Assembly (NCBI GenBank): GCA_902493895.1
Contig: CABUQW010000004.1
Span: 1-64,000 of the forward strand
Source: an uncultured Collinsella sp.
GTDB taxonomy: Bacteria; Actinomycetota; Coriobacteriia; Coriobacteriales; Coriobacteriaceae
DNA length: 64,000 nt
Direction of reading: 5' to 3'
Shown: positions 16,146-25,382 of the stretch, one piece after another
Position numbering within the stretch: position 1 is the first letter of the stretch
Layout: every line of letters starts with the position of its first letter
Position numbers and translations under genes: made by a program
The notes under the pieces: model-generated
Database searches by the model: none
What the model saw: only the letters and a program-made list of their open reading frames with translations
Told to the model about the DNA's origin: nothing

Positions 16146-17447
16146 TCAAGCCTGAAGGTGATCTTGGATAAGATCACAGATGGCTCGGGCGTCGTTGATG
16201 TTGATGGCTCGGGTCGCAAAGCCGGCGTCGAAGGCCTGACGCGCCAGGGCCTCGTTGCAGGCAAGGGCCAGCGTGTGGCCATCGACCAGGTCGAGCGAGC
16301 TCTTGCCGCGCAGACGGTCGACACCGGAGCGCGCGACGACGATGTTGTCGAAGCCCTCGGTCTTGTAACCCTCGATGATCACCACGTCGACATCGTTGTA
16401 ACGCGACAGCAGCTCGCGCGCGGGCATCTCGTCCTCCTCGCGCGTGTCGGCGTACTCCGCCCAGCGCGTGGCACAGATGAGGCCCACGTGCTTTGATCCG
16501 GCCTGGTGATGGCGCCAGGTGTCCTTAGCGGGCACGTCGATATCAAAGCCGTGGTGCCCGTGATGCTTGAGAGAACCCACGCGCAGGCCGCGGCGGGTGA
16601 GCTCGGCGATAACCTTCTCGACGAGTGTGGTCTTGCCCGAGTTTTGGTAGCCGATAAACGCGATCGCGGGGACGGCCGGTGTCGGAGCTGCGGGCGCGAC
16701 GGCGACGGGTGCGCCCGCGGGCGCGGCACCGTCAGCGGCCACGGCCTCAACAGCAGCGGCCTGACGCTCTGCGCGGTCCCACACGCCCGAGCGGCCGCCC
16801 TCCTTGTGCAGCAGGCGCACGTCGACGATCTCCATGCCGCGATCGACCGCCTTGCACATGTCATAGATTGTTAAGCACGCAGCACTCGCTCCAGTCAGGG
16901 CCTCCATCTCGATACCCGTCTTACCCGTCACGCCGGCCGTAACCAATACATGAAAGCCAACCTGCCCGTCAACGCGCGCCGGCGCCCAGCCCTCGGGCAC
17001 GTCCTCGGCCGGCGTCCCCGCCGAAGCAATGGGCGCAATGTCGCACTTGCTCTTGGTAATGAGCAACGGATGGCACATGGGGATGATGTCGCTTGTGCGT
17101 TTGATGGCCATAATGCCCGCCACGCGCGCGCAGGCAAGCACGTCGCCCTTTTTGGCGCGGTCCTGCAGCACCATAGCCTGCGTCTCAGGATGCATGAGGA
17201 TAGTGCCCTCGGCGATAGCAATGCGATGGGTCTCGGCCTTGTCGGACACGTCGACCATGCGCACCTCGCCCTTGGCGTCCACGTGCGTCAGCTCGTCACG
17301 ACGGGCGTCACGGGCGGGCTCAGTGGCAGCACCGGCAGACGGCTGCGCGCCTGCAACGGCATCGCTGGCCGCAGCCGTGGCTTTGTGGGCAGACATCGCG
17401 GCCCTGCGAGCGGCCTTGGTGGCATCGGCGTACCTGCTCTTGGCCAT
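16146..17447 (-). CDS. MoaC-MobB fusion, molybdenum cofactor biosynthesis
   Basis: The 433-aa fusion begins with a low-complexity basic/Ala-rich N-terminus (1-50). A MoaC domain (about 50-215) follows, which converts the MoaA product to cyclic pyranopterin monophosphate (KRTSDIIPMCHPLLITK; MEALTGASAACLTIYDMCKA). After an Ala/Pro linker comes a MobB domain (about 265-433), a GTPase that aids guanine-dinucleotide cofactor formation, with P-loop GYQNSGKTTL and the DTWRHHQAGS and EGYK segments. The ATG lies 4 bases after the moaA stop, and its ribosome binding site is the last codons of moaA. The two domains are normally separate proteins. Confidence 0.93.
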   Translation of the reverse strand: MAKSRYADATKAARRAAMSAHKATAAASDAVAGAQPSAGAATEPARDARRDELTHVDAKGEVRMVDVSDKAETHRIAIAEGTILMHPETQAMVLQDRAKKGDVLACARVAGIMAIKRTSDIIPMCHPLLITKSKCDIAPIASAGTPAEDVPEGWAPARVDGQVGFHVLVTAGVTGKTGIEMEALTGASAACLTIYDMCKAVDRGMEIVDVRLLHKEGGRSGVWDRAERQAAAVEAVAADGAAPAGAPVAVAPAAPTPAVPAIAFIGYQNSGKTTLVEKVIAELTRRGLRVGSLKHHGHHGFDIDVPAKDTWRHHQAGSKHVGLICATRWAEYADTREEDEMPARELLSRYNDVDVVIIEGYKTEGFDNIVVARSGVDRLRGKSSLDLVDGHTLALACNEALARQAFDAGFATRAININDARAICDLIQDHLQA

Positions 17448-17451
17448 ATGA

Positions 17452-18513
17452 TCATCCTCCGATTTGGGACATAAATCGTTGCGTGCCCTCAATTATCGCG
17501 TGTTCCTGCGGTTTGTGGGCCACGGCATCGCGCCAAATCGAAAGTACCTGCATATCATCACCACGGCGCAACGCCTCACGCACCGAATACTCGGCATCGC
17601 TGAACAGGCACGGACGCACGTTGCCATCGGCCGTCAGGCGCAGACGGTTGCAATTCGCGCAAAAATGGTTGGACATGGCGCTGATGAAGCCAACCGTTCC
17701 CGCCGCGCCCGGAAAGTGCCAGTAGCGCGCAGGGCCCGCGCCGGCAGGAGCGTCGTTGATGTCGAGCGGCTCGAGCTCGAGCTCGCCCAGTCCCGCCGCC
17801 GCGGCCCCGGCATTGATGCGCGCCCGCAGCTCGTCGCTCGGCACGGTGTCGCTCGCGTCCCACAGCTCGGGATTGAGCGCGGGCGCGTGAGGGTCTACGG
17901 CGCAATGCGAGCTCGTGCGCTCGTCACCGATGGGCATGTATTCGATAAAGCGCAGGTGGATGGGTCGGTCGAGCGTGAGCCGCGCAAGGGCCGCCACATC
18001 CTGGTTGAGTCGGCGCACCACAACGCAGTTGACCTTAACGGGCTCAAAGCCCCAAGCCAGCGCCGCGTCGATGCCGGCCATGGTCTGCTCGAGTCGACCC
18101 AGGCGCGTGATCTTTCCAAAGAGCGTAGGGTCGAGCGTGTCGAGCGAAATGTTGACGCGGTTAAGACCGGCGTCTTTGAGCTGCGGCGCCAGCTTGGGCA
18201 GCAGGGCGCCATTGGTGGTGAGCGAAATGTCCTCGATCTGCGGAATCGCGCGGATATCACGAATGAGCGGAATAATACGGCGGCTGACCAGCGGCTCGCC
18301 ACCCGTCAGGCGTACGCGGCGAATGCCCTCCCCCGCCACCATGCGCACAAAGCGGGCGATTTCCTCGGCGCTGAGCAGCTCGTCGTGTGCACGGGGCGCC
18401 ACGCCATCGGCCGGCATGCAGTAAATGCAGCGGAAATTGCACTTGTCGGTAACGGCAATGCGCAGGTAGTTGATATCGCGGCCAAAGCCGTCATGTTGCA
18501 CGTGCCCGTCCAC
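17452..18513 (-). CDS. moaA: GTP 3',8-cyclase MoaA
   Basis: MoaA is the radical-SAM enzyme (353 aa) of the first molybdenum-cofactor step, making 3',8-cyclo-7,8-dihydro-GTP. The N-terminal 4Fe-4S cluster motif is Cys25-x3-Cys29-x2-Cys32. The SAM-binding TGGEPL follows. The C-terminal cluster cysteines lie in CANCNRLRLT...RPC, and the family's C-terminal Gly-Gly is present (SQIGG). The start is GTG with GGGGAGGG before it. It forms an operon with the moaC-mobB gene. No moaD, moaE, moeA or mogA lies nearby. Confidence 0.96.
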   Translation of the reverse strand: MDGHVQHDGFGRDINYLRIAVTDKCNFRCIYCMPADGVAPRAHDELLSAEEIARFVRMVAGEGIRRVRLTGGEPLVSRRIIPLIRDIRAIPQIEDISLTTNGALLPKLAPQLKDAGLNRVNISLDTLDPTLFGKITRLGRLEQTMAGIDAALAWGFEPVKVNCVVVRRLNQDVAALARLTLDRPIHLRFIEYMPIGDERTSSHCAVDPHAPALNPELWDASDTVPSDELRARINAGAAAAGLGELELEPLDINDAPAGAGPARYWHFPGAAGTVGFISAMSNHFCANCNRLRLTADGNVRPCLFSDAEYSVREALRRGDDMQVLSIWRDAVAHKPQEHAIIEGTQRFMSQIGG

Positions 18514-18649
18514 GCAACCCTCCCCTCACGCGGCGTTTTATTCTTCGGAAAACATAATACCCCATGCGAGAATCATGCCGACACCCGTACGACAGGACAG
18601 GTCGCTTCGAGCAAAACGGACTTTCCAAGCCCATCCTCAACACGCAAAC

Positions 18650-18706
18650 CATCACAACATTCGATGCTTTTCCCGTTTTTGGCGATAAACGTCGAATGTT
18701 GTGATG
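18650..18706. repeat. Palindromic repeat family A, copy 3 (57 bp)
   Basis: 15-bp perfect arms CATCACAACATTCGA and complement. It lies 42 bases after the nuclease-domain gene stop; with copy 4 it brackets that gene. Confidence 0.9.
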
Positions 18707-18748
18707 GCTTGCCTGCCCACGGCACCCCGTAGAAGGACCAAAACGCCC

Positions 18749-19786
18749 CTAAAGGCCGCCGTCCCAGTGCCGAATCACGAATTCTCGCAGGTCGTTTTGC
18801 CGCTTCTGGAACGCTTCGCTTCGGTCGCACTTGAGACCCATAGCGAGCGCGATGGCGTTCATCGCCCGGTGCAATTGCAGCTGGTGGGCAAACTGAGTCC
18901 CGGTGAGGACGATCATCCTAAAGCCCAGCGCGCTCAGCACGGTCATACGCTCCGCATCCGACGCGCTGCGCTGTTTATCAAGATGGTCCGAGCCGTTGTA
19001 TTCGATCCCCGTACCGCTCGCAGGCGCATATACGTCAATCTCGAAATACCCGGCCTTTGCGAGATACTTGAACTCGTTGGGAACATCGACCCGATGGTTG
19101 AGCTTGATCTTGGCGTATCCCAGCCCGCCCTGGGAGCGTTTTGCTACGACCATGATTGCGGTGGCCGTCTCCATGGGCGACCGCGCGCCATCGTGCACGC
19201 GCTTGAGCACGGCGGCCGCGCGTATAGCCCCCTGACGAGATCGGTTCTCATTGCAATAGGCAATCAAGTCGGCAACGGTATACCTCTGCCCCATCTCGAT
19301 ATAATCGCCTGTCGACAGATGATTCAAATGGTATCGGGCGCAGATTTCGTAGCCATATTCCAACTGCTCGGGCTCGCTCATCCACGAACCCGCTTGGACA
19401 AAGCACATGGCCTCATCAACCACTAGAAGGCCCTCTGCCACCTCGATAAGATGGCCTGGAGGTACCGGCGCCCCAAACACGTGGCACCTAAATCCAGCCG
19501 GCGTCGAACGCTCAAAATCGAAGTTGACGAGCGTGTCGATATGATCGAGCTCTTCTCGTGGAATACCGAGCGAAACCAGATAGTCGGTAACGATTCCAAC
19601 TGCCGTTGAAGCCCTCAGCCCCTTGGCATCGAGTCCCAATTTGGGCAGGCCCGCGGTCGGCTCCGCCTCGTTAGCAAGCGAGTCCTCATCGTATAGGCTG
19701 CTTGCTCGCGAGAGCGGCTCAAACGGACGCTCCACGTTGTGGTACAGCCAGGCAGTCTTATGGGACAGGACGATCGGCAGGTCCAT
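18749..19786 (-). CDS. Predicted DUF559/Vsr-like PD-(D/E)XK endonuclease-domain protein
   Basis: In this 345-aa protein the C-terminal third shows a Vsr/DUF559-type nuclease pattern: ARSPMETATA (Glu206), FEIDVY (Asp251), and IEYNGSDH (Glu262), then KQRSASDAERMTVLSALGFRMIVL. The N-terminal half (about 1-180) has no family I recognise and may be a helical or recognition domain, as in AbiEi-linked DUF559 proteins. GGAGGG precedes the ATG. No methylase or partner gene is adjacent. Palindromic family A copies flank the gene 42 and about 105 bases away. Function unknown; restriction, repair or mobile-element roles are all possible. Confidence 0.6.
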   Translation of the reverse strand: MDLPIVLSHKTAWLYHNVERPFEPLSRASSLYDEDSLANEAEPTAGLPKLGLDAKGLRASTAVGIVTDYLVSLGIPREELDHIDTLVNFDFERSTPAGFRCHVFGAPVPPGHLIEVAEGLLVVDEAMCFVQAGSWMSEPEQLEYGYEICARYHLNHLSTGDYIEMGQRYTVADLIAYCNENRSRQGAIRAAAVLKRVHDGARSPMETATAIMVVAKRSQGGLGYAKIKLNHRVDVPNEFKYLAKAGYFEIDVYAPASGTGIEYNGSDHLDKQRSASDAERMTVLSALGFRMIVLTGTQFAHQLQLHRAMNAIALAMGLKCDRSEAFQKRQNDLREFVIRHWDGGL

Positions 19787-19891
19787 GAGCCCTCCAATGG
19801 AGTCGGATAACCAACCTTATTCCCCTGCCCACGGGTCCGCACACCTTCGCGCGCAAGAAAGCGATTCCGCCCGGTCGAGTGGCAGAAAAAC

Positions 19892-19948
19892 CATCACAAC
19901 ATTCGACGCTTTTCCCGATTTTGGCAAAAAACGTCGAATGTTGTGATG
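19892..19948. repeat. Palindromic repeat family A, copy 4 (57 bp)
   Basis: CATCACAACATTCGACG arms, perfect over 17 bp. It lies about 54 bases after the ABC exporter stop and about 105 bases before the nuclease-domain gene start. Confidence 0.9.
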
Positions 19949-20001
19949 GTTTGAGGCGAGGTGAGAGGCACGGAGGGATCAAAGCATCGTGCTCGAACGG
20001 G

Positions 20002-21900
20002 TTAATCCAGCTCTTTTAAGCCATGCGCCAGCTGCCAGTACTCGCCGTGCTGGGCGAGCAACTCTTCGTGCGTGCCGCGCTCGATGATGCGGCCGTGTTC
20101 GAGGACCATGATGGCGTCGGCGTCGCGGACGGTGGACAGGCGGTGCGCGATCATAAAGGTGGTGCGTCCGCGCATGATGCGGTCCATACCGCGTTCGATG
20201 AGCTTTTCGGTACGCGTGTCAATGGAGCTCGTGGCCTCGTCCAGGATGAGCACCGGCGGATCGGCGACGGCCACGCGCGCGATGGCGAGCAGCTGACGCT
20301 GACCCTGCGACAGGTTGGCGCCGTCGGCCGTGACCGGTGTGTCGTAGCCCCGCGGCAGGCGGCGGATAAACGAGTCGGCGCAGGCGGCCTCGGCAGCGGC
20401 GCGCACCTCCTCGTCGGTCGCGTCGAGCTTGCCAAAGCGGATGTTCTGCGCAATGGTGCCGCTAAACAGGTGCGTGTCCTGCAGCACAATGCCAAGCGAC
20501 CCGCGCAGGCTGGCCTTGGCAATGTGCTTGACGTCGATGCCGTCGTACGTGATCTCGCCGTCATCGACCTCGTAGAAGCGGTTGATGAGGTTGGTAATGG
20601 TCGTCTTGCCGGCGCCCGTGGAGCCCACAAACGCAATCTTTTGCCCCGGCTTGGCAAACAGGTTGAGGTCCGTGAGCACGCGGGCGCCCGGCACGTAGGA
20701 AAAGTCCACGGCATGGAAGCGCACGTCGCCGGCAAGCGAAACCAAGCCGCACGTGAGCTCGGTGCCGTCGGCAGCCACCGCGCGACCCGACTCATCAACG
20801 GCAGCCACGTCATGCAGATGCCCGTACGCGCCCACGCCCTGGCCCTCGGGAATCTTCCACGCCCACGCGGCGTCGCCCGTCTGCACCAGCTCCACGCAGC
20901 CCTCGTCCACCTCGGGCTTAAGGTCCATAGCCGCAAACAGGCGCTCGGCACCGGCCAACGCGTTGAGCAAGAAGTTGCCGAGCTGCGTAAACTGGTTGAT
21001 GGGCATGGCGGCTTGGCGCACAAAGACCAGGTAGCTTGCAAGCGCACCCACGTCGGCCAGGCCCTTGATGCAGAGCATGCCGCCCGCCACGGCGACGATG
21101 GCATAGTTGACGTAGCCAATCACGACGGTCATGGGCACCATGGAGTTGGCATAGCTCACGGCGGCGGTGCCGGTGCGGCGAAGCTCGTCGTTGCGGCAGG
21201 TGAAGCCGGTGACATTCGCTGCCTCGCGGTTAAAGACCTTGATGACCTTTTGGCCCGAGACCATCTCTTCGATATATCCGTCCAGGTCGCCAAGCGATGC
21301 CTGCTGGGCGGCAAAGAAGCGCTTAGAGCGCGCGCCCGAGTAGCGCGCATATAGCACAATGGCCGCATCGCACACGAGCGTGATAATCGTGAGCTGCCAG
21401 TTAAGGATGATGAGCATGGCCGTGGTGCCCACAACCTGAATGGCGGCCTGAATCACGTTGGCAAAGCTGTTGTTAAGCGCCTCGGAGACGGTGTCGACAT
21501 CGTTGGTGAAAAAGCTCATGATGTCGCCCGAGCGCGTGCTGTCAAAATAACTGAGCGGCAGCGTCTGGATGTGTGCGAACAGATCGCGGCGAATATCGGA
21601 CACCACGCGTTGGGCCGCGCGCACCATGATCTGCGAGTAGCCCAGGGCCGAAAGCACGCCCGCGGCGTAGATGATCGCCGTCAGGATGACCTGCTTGGCG
21701 AGCAGTTCCTCCCCGCCCGTGGCCAAACCGTTAACGATGGGGCGCACCATGTAGGTGCCGGCGAGGCTCGCGATGGCGGCGACGGAGGCGAGCACGCCCA
21801 CCGCGAGCAACGAGAACTTGGCATGCCCCATGTAGGAGAGCAAGCGACGCACAGTGCGCTTGAGGTCGGCCGGGCGTGCTTGGGCTGCGGTCTTAGGCAT
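20002..21900 (-). CDS. ABC exporter half-transporter (consensus ATPase site)
   Basis: The 632-aa protein is a six-helix membrane domain (about 20-320) fused to an ATPase domain. It has Walker A GSTGAGKTT, signature LSQGQ, Walker B VLILDEATS with the catalytic Glu, and H-loop AHRLST. An insertion of about 60 residues (about 335-395) lies between the domains. It overlaps the preceding half-transporter gene (TAA within CCATGCCTAAG), so the two proteins form a heterodimeric multidrug/lipid-type exporter. A longer ORF running upstream is out of frame with the first gene and not real. Confidence 0.93.
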   Translation of the reverse strand: MPKTAAQARPADLKRTVRRLLSYMGHAKFSLLAVGVLASVAAIASLAGTYMVRPIVNGLATGGEELLAKQVILTAIIYAAGVLSALGYSQIMVRAAQRVVSDIRRDLFAHIQTLPLSYFDSTRSGDIMSFFTNDVDTVSEALNNSFANVIQAAIQVVGTTAMLIILNWQLTIITLVCDAAIVLYARYSGARSKRFFAAQQASLGDLDGYIEEMVSGQKVIKVFNREAANVTGFTCRNDELRRTGTAAVSYANSMVPMTVVIGYVNYAIVAVAGGMLCIKGLADVGALASYLVFVRQAAMPINQFTQLGNFLLNALAGAERLFAAMDLKPEVDEGCVELVQTGDAAWAWKIPEGQGVGAYGHLHDVAAVDESGRAVAADGTELTCGLVSLAGDVRFHAVDFSYVPGARVLTDLNLFAKPGQKIAFVGSTGAGKTTITNLINRFYEVDDGEITYDGIDVKHIAKASLRGSLGIVLQDTHLFSGTIAQNIRFGKLDATDEEVRAAAEAACADSFIRRLPRGYDTPVTADGANLSQGQRQLLAIARVAVADPPVLILDEATSSIDTRTEKLIERGMDRIMRGRTTFMIAHRLSTVRDADAIMVLEHGRIIERGTHEELLAQHGEYWQLAHGLKELD

Positions 21901-23722
21901 GGCGCTCACCCCCTTCCAAGGGTGATCCGCATGCGACAGAGGAAAATGGATCATTCGCGCAGCCACCGTCGTTGCCATCGCCGGCGTCCGCGTTCCCCGC
22001 AAACTCCATCTGCGAGGCGTAAATCTCCTGGTATATGTTGTCGCCCGCCAGCAGTTCCTCGTGCGTGCCCACGCCGTGGACACGACCGTCGTCCAGCACC
22101 ACAATGCGATCGGCATCCATGACGCTCGCGATGCGCTGGGCGATGATGAGCACGGTCGTATCGGAAATCCGGGCGATGTGCTCGCGAATCTTAGCGTCGG
22201 TCGCCATATCGACCGCGCTGGTGGAGTCGTCAAAAATGAGCACGCGCGGATGCTTGAGCAGCGTGCGCGCGATGCACAGACGTTGCTTCTGGCCACCCGA
22301 GACACCGGCGCCGCCTTGGCCCAACTCGCCGTCCAGCCCGCCGATGCGATCAAGGAACTCGTCCACGCACGCCGCGCGGCAAGCCGCGAGGAGCTCATCG
22401 TCCGACGCCTGCGGATTGCCCCACTGCAGGTTCTCGCGCACGGTACCCGTAAACAGCACATTCTTTTGAAGCACAATGCCCACGGCGTCGCGCAAGGCGG
22501 CGAGGTCGTAGTCACGCACGTCACGTCCGCCCACAAGCACGGCACCCTCGGTAGCGTCGTACAGGCGCGCAATCAGCTGCACAAGTGAGCTCTTGCCCGA
22601 GCCCGTGCCGCCGAGGATGCCCACCGTCGAGCCGCTCTCGATGCGAAGGTCGATATGCTCGAGCACATCCTCGGCTGCATCCGCGCGGTATTTAAAGGAA
22701 ACGTCGCGAAACTCGATACTGCCGTCCGCTGGCGCCGCAATCGCGAGGTCTCCCGCGGGGTTGACGATAAAGGGCTCCTCATCGAGCACCTCGGCGATAC
22801 GGCCCACACTCGTAAGAGCGCGCGTGAGCAGCAAAAACACGTTGGAAATCATCATGAGCGAATTCATGATCAGCAGCACGTAGCTCATAAAGCCCGTGAG
22901 CGAGCCCACGCCCAGCTTGCCGGCGAGAATCATGCGGCCGCCAATCCACAGGATGGAGAGCGCAGCCACGTACATCGACAGCTGAAACACCGGCAGGTTG
23001 AGCACCGCGCTGCCAAAGGTCTTTGTCGCAGTGCGCGCGAGCTCGGTATTGACGGTGTCGAACTTGGCCTCCTCGTGCTCGGTACGAACGTAGGCCTTGA
23101 CGGCACGCACGGCGGTGAGGTCTTCCTGTACCACGCCGTTGAGGTGGTCCATCGAGGTCTGGAGTTGGCGGTAGAGCGGACTGACGCGATAGGTGATGGC
23201 GCCCAGTACGATTGCCAGCACGGGCAAGATGATCGCAAAGACGGTGGCGAGCGGGCGCGACAGCATCAGCGCGTAGATAAGGCCGACGATAAGCGTCACC
23301 GGGCCGCGCACCATAGGGCGAAAGCCGTTGCCCACAGCATTTTGGATAACGGTGATGTCCGTGGTCATGCGGGTGACGAGCGAGCTGGCGTCGTAGTTGT
23401 CCAGGTTGCCAAAGGCGAGCGTTTGAATCTTTTTGTACTCGGCCTCGCGCAGGTTAGCGCCTAGGCCCGAGGCAACGCGGGCGGACGTGCGGGCATAACC
23501 CAAGCCCAGTACCAGCGAAAGCGCAGCGCACACCAACATGTACGCGCCCTGCAGCAGCATGTAGTTGATATCACCCGCAGGCACGCCCACATCGATGATG
23601 TTGGCCATGATGACCGGGATAAACAGTTCGAGCACCGTCTCGACCGACACAAAGAACACGCCGAGGATGGCATCGCGACGGTATGCCCCTAGATAGGAAA
23701 ACAGTATTTTGAGATTGCGCAC
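21893..23722 (-). CDS. ABC exporter half-transporter (degenerate ATPase site)
   Basis: The 609-aa protein has six membrane segments then an ATPase domain, with Walker A GGTGSGKSS and signature VSGGQ. In Walker B the catalytic Glu is replaced by Asp (LIFDDSTSA). The switch histidine is replaced by Gln (IIAQRIAS). Such degenerate sites are normal in one half of heterodimeric exporters of the TM287/288 and BmrC/D type. The GTG start has GGGGG upstream. A strong promoter sits at 23763-23791. Confidence 0.93.
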   Translation of the reverse strand: MRNLKILFSYLGAYRRDAILGVFFVSVETVLELFIPVIMANIIDVGVPAGDINYMLLQGAYMLVCAALSLVLGLGYARTSARVASGLGANLREAEYKKIQTLAFGNLDNYDASSLVTRMTTDITVIQNAVGNGFRPMVRGPVTLIVGLIYALMLSRPLATVFAIILPVLAIVLGAITYRVSPLYRQLQTSMDHLNGVVQEDLTAVRAVKAYVRTEHEEAKFDTVNTELARTATKTFGSAVLNLPVFQLSMYVAALSILWIGGRMILAGKLGVGSLTGFMSYVLLIMNSLMMISNVFLLLTRALTSVGRIAEVLDEEPFIVNPAGDLAIAAPADGSIEFRDVSFKYRADAAEDVLEHIDLRIESGSTVGILGGTGSGKSSLVQLIARLYDATEGAVLVGGRDVRDYDLAALRDAVGIVLQKNVLFTGTVRENLQWGNPQASDDELLAACRAACVDEFLDRIGGLDGELGQGGAGVSGGQKQRLCIARTLLKHPRVLIFDDSTSAVDMATDAKIREHIARISDTTVLIIAQRIASVMDADRIVVLDDGRVHGVGTHEELLAGDNIYQEIYASQMEFAGNADAGDGNDGGCANDPFSSVACGSPLEGGERHA

Positions 23723-23762
23723 GCAGGTTCAACCCCCATCAAACGTTGTTCGCAAACGCACG

Positions 23763-23791
23763 TATTATTGCGCGCCGAATAATGGTGTCAA
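23763..23791 (-). promoter_or_regulatory. Promoter of the ABC exporter operon
   Basis: On the minus strand TTGACA (23786-23791) is followed after 16-17 bases by AATAAT/ATAATA (23763-23769), about 40 bases before the GTG start. Confidence 0.7.
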
Positions 23792-23909
23792 GTATTCCGA
23801 AATCGTTTTCTGCAAGGTTAGCGCCGGCGGCGAGTTCTCGTGACGTGTGTCCATATTCGCTCGGAATAATGGTGCGCGAGACTTTTTCGCCCCACTGTCG
23901 ACACAAACC

Positions 23910-23940
23910 TTGACTCTACAATCGTTGTAGGGTTTTCACT
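23910..23940 (+). promoter_or_regulatory. MerR-type promoter/operator of the MATE-merR operon
   Basis: The -35 TTGACT (23910-23915) is followed directly by a perfect palindrome CTACAATCGTTGTAG (23916-23930) inside an over-long 19-bp spacer, and a weak -10 (TTCACT or the overlapping TACACT). This is the classic geometry of promoters activated by MerR proteins, and a merR gene is the second gene downstream. Confidence 0.75.
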
Positions 23941-23980
23941 ACACTGGTAGCTAAACAAACCCAGCCAGAAAGCCCCGCCC

Positions 23981-25327
23981 ATGGAACACGACCTCACACG
24001 CGGCAATGTCCTCAAGACCATCGCGGTCTTTGCCCTGCCCTATATGCTCTCGTATTTTTTGCAGATGCTCTACGGCATGGCCGACCTGTACATGATGGGG
24101 CAGTTTAGCGGCGCCGCCGGCATCACCGCCGTGGGCAATGGCGCGCAGACGCTCTATATCATTACCGTGACGCTCGTGGGCCTGGCCATGGGAACGACGG
24201 TGATCGTCGGCCACGCCGTGGGCTCGCGCCGCTTCGACCGCGCCGAGACCGCCATCGGCAATACCATCACGCTCTTTATGGGCGTCTCGGTGGTGCTGGC
24301 CGCTGTCCTGCTCGCGCTGTGCCCGCAAATCGTGGCACTCATTGGCACGCCGGCCGAGGCGGTCGAAGGAACCGCCGCCTACCTGCGCATCTGCTTTGTC
24401 GGCATTCCGTTTATCGCCGCATACAACATCCTCTCGGCCATCTTTCGCGGGCTGGGCGATTCGCGCTCGCCCATGTACGTGATCGGCGTGGCATGCATCA
24501 TCAACATCGCGCTCGACTTTCTGTTTATCGGGCACATGGGACTCGGCCCCGTGGGCGCGGCGCTCGGCACGGTAACCGCCCAGACGGCCAGCGTTGCCCT
24601 CGCACTCGTGTGGCTCAAGAGCCGCCGCACGAACATCCACGTTAAGCGCAGCGACCTGCGCCCCCAGCCCGAGGTGCTCGGCAGCATTCTTAAAATCGGC
24701 GTGCCCGTGGCCGTGCAGGACGGCTGCATCCAGGTGGCGTTTATGTTTATCACCGTCATCGCCAACCACCGAGGGCTCGTCGACGCCGCCGCCGTGGGCC
24801 TGGTCGAGAAGATGATCAGCTTTTTGTTCATTGTGCCGAGCTCCATGGGCGCCACCGTCAGCGCGCTCACGGCGCAAAACGCTGGCGCGGGCAAGGGCGA
24901 CCGCGCGCGTCAGGTGCTCAAGGACGCCATGACGATCTCGGTGGTGTATGGCTGCCTGATCACGGTGCTGATGTGGCTAGTGGCACCGGCGTTTATCGGC
25001 TTTTTTGCCAAGGACGCTGCAGTAGTCGCCGCCGGCACCGGCTATATGCGCAGCTACATTTTCGACGCGATTTTTGCCGGCATTCACATTTGCTTTAGCG
25101 GCTTTTTCGCTGCATATGGCAAGAGCTACATCGGCTTTGCGCACAACGTACTAGCCGTGGCGCTCATTCGCGTGCCGGGCGCGTGGCTGCTGTCGAACGC
25201 CTATTCCGACACGCTGTTTCCCATGGGCATCGCTTCGCCGTGCGGGTCGATTCTGTCGGCAGTCATCTGTGTTGTCGCGTTTACCGTGCTCAACCGACGC
25301 GGGGCTTTTGACAAACTGGTAGCGTAG
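23981..25327 (+). CDS. MATE-family efflux transporter
   Basis: This 448-aa membrane protein with about 12 helices belongs to the multidrug and toxic compound extrusion family (cation-coupled drug export). It has the duplicated MATE layout and typical segments such as MADLYMMGQFSGA and AYNILSAIFRGLGDSRSPM. It lies behind a MerR-type promoter and 55 bases before a merR gene with an effector-binding domain, a drug-responsive pump arrangement. Confidence 0.93.
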   Translation: MEHDLTRGNVLKTIAVFALPYMLSYFLQMLYGMADLYMMGQFSGAAGITAVGNGAQTLYIITVTLVGLAMGTTVIVGHAVGSRRFDRAETAIGNTITLFMGVSVVLAAVLLALCPQIVALIGTPAEAVEGTAAYLRICFVGIPFIAAYNILSAIFRGLGDSRSPMYVIGVACIINIALDFLFIGHMGLGPVGAALGTVTAQTASVALALVWLKSRRTNIHVKRSDLRPQPEVLGSILKIGVPVAVQDGCIQVAFMFITVIANHRGLVDAAAVGLVEKMISFLFIVPSSMGATVSALTAQNAGAGKGDRARQVLKDAMTISVVYGCLITVLMWLVAPAFIGFFAKDAAVVAAGTGYMRSYIFDAIFAGIHICFSGFFAAYGKSYIGFAHNVLAVALIRVPGAWLLSNAYSDTLFPMGIASPCGSILSAVICVVAFTVLNRRGAFDKLVA

Positions 25328-25382
25328 CGGGGCGACACAGGCTGGCACCTCTCCCCTGCTTTTTACCGAAAGGAGCGATCCT

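Noticed and set aside
20002..22572. 856-codon open frame covering the second ABC gene and running into the first
   Set aside because: The first about 220 codons are out-of-frame sequence of the upstream ABC gene. The real start at 21900 has a ribosome binding site and the family N-terminus.
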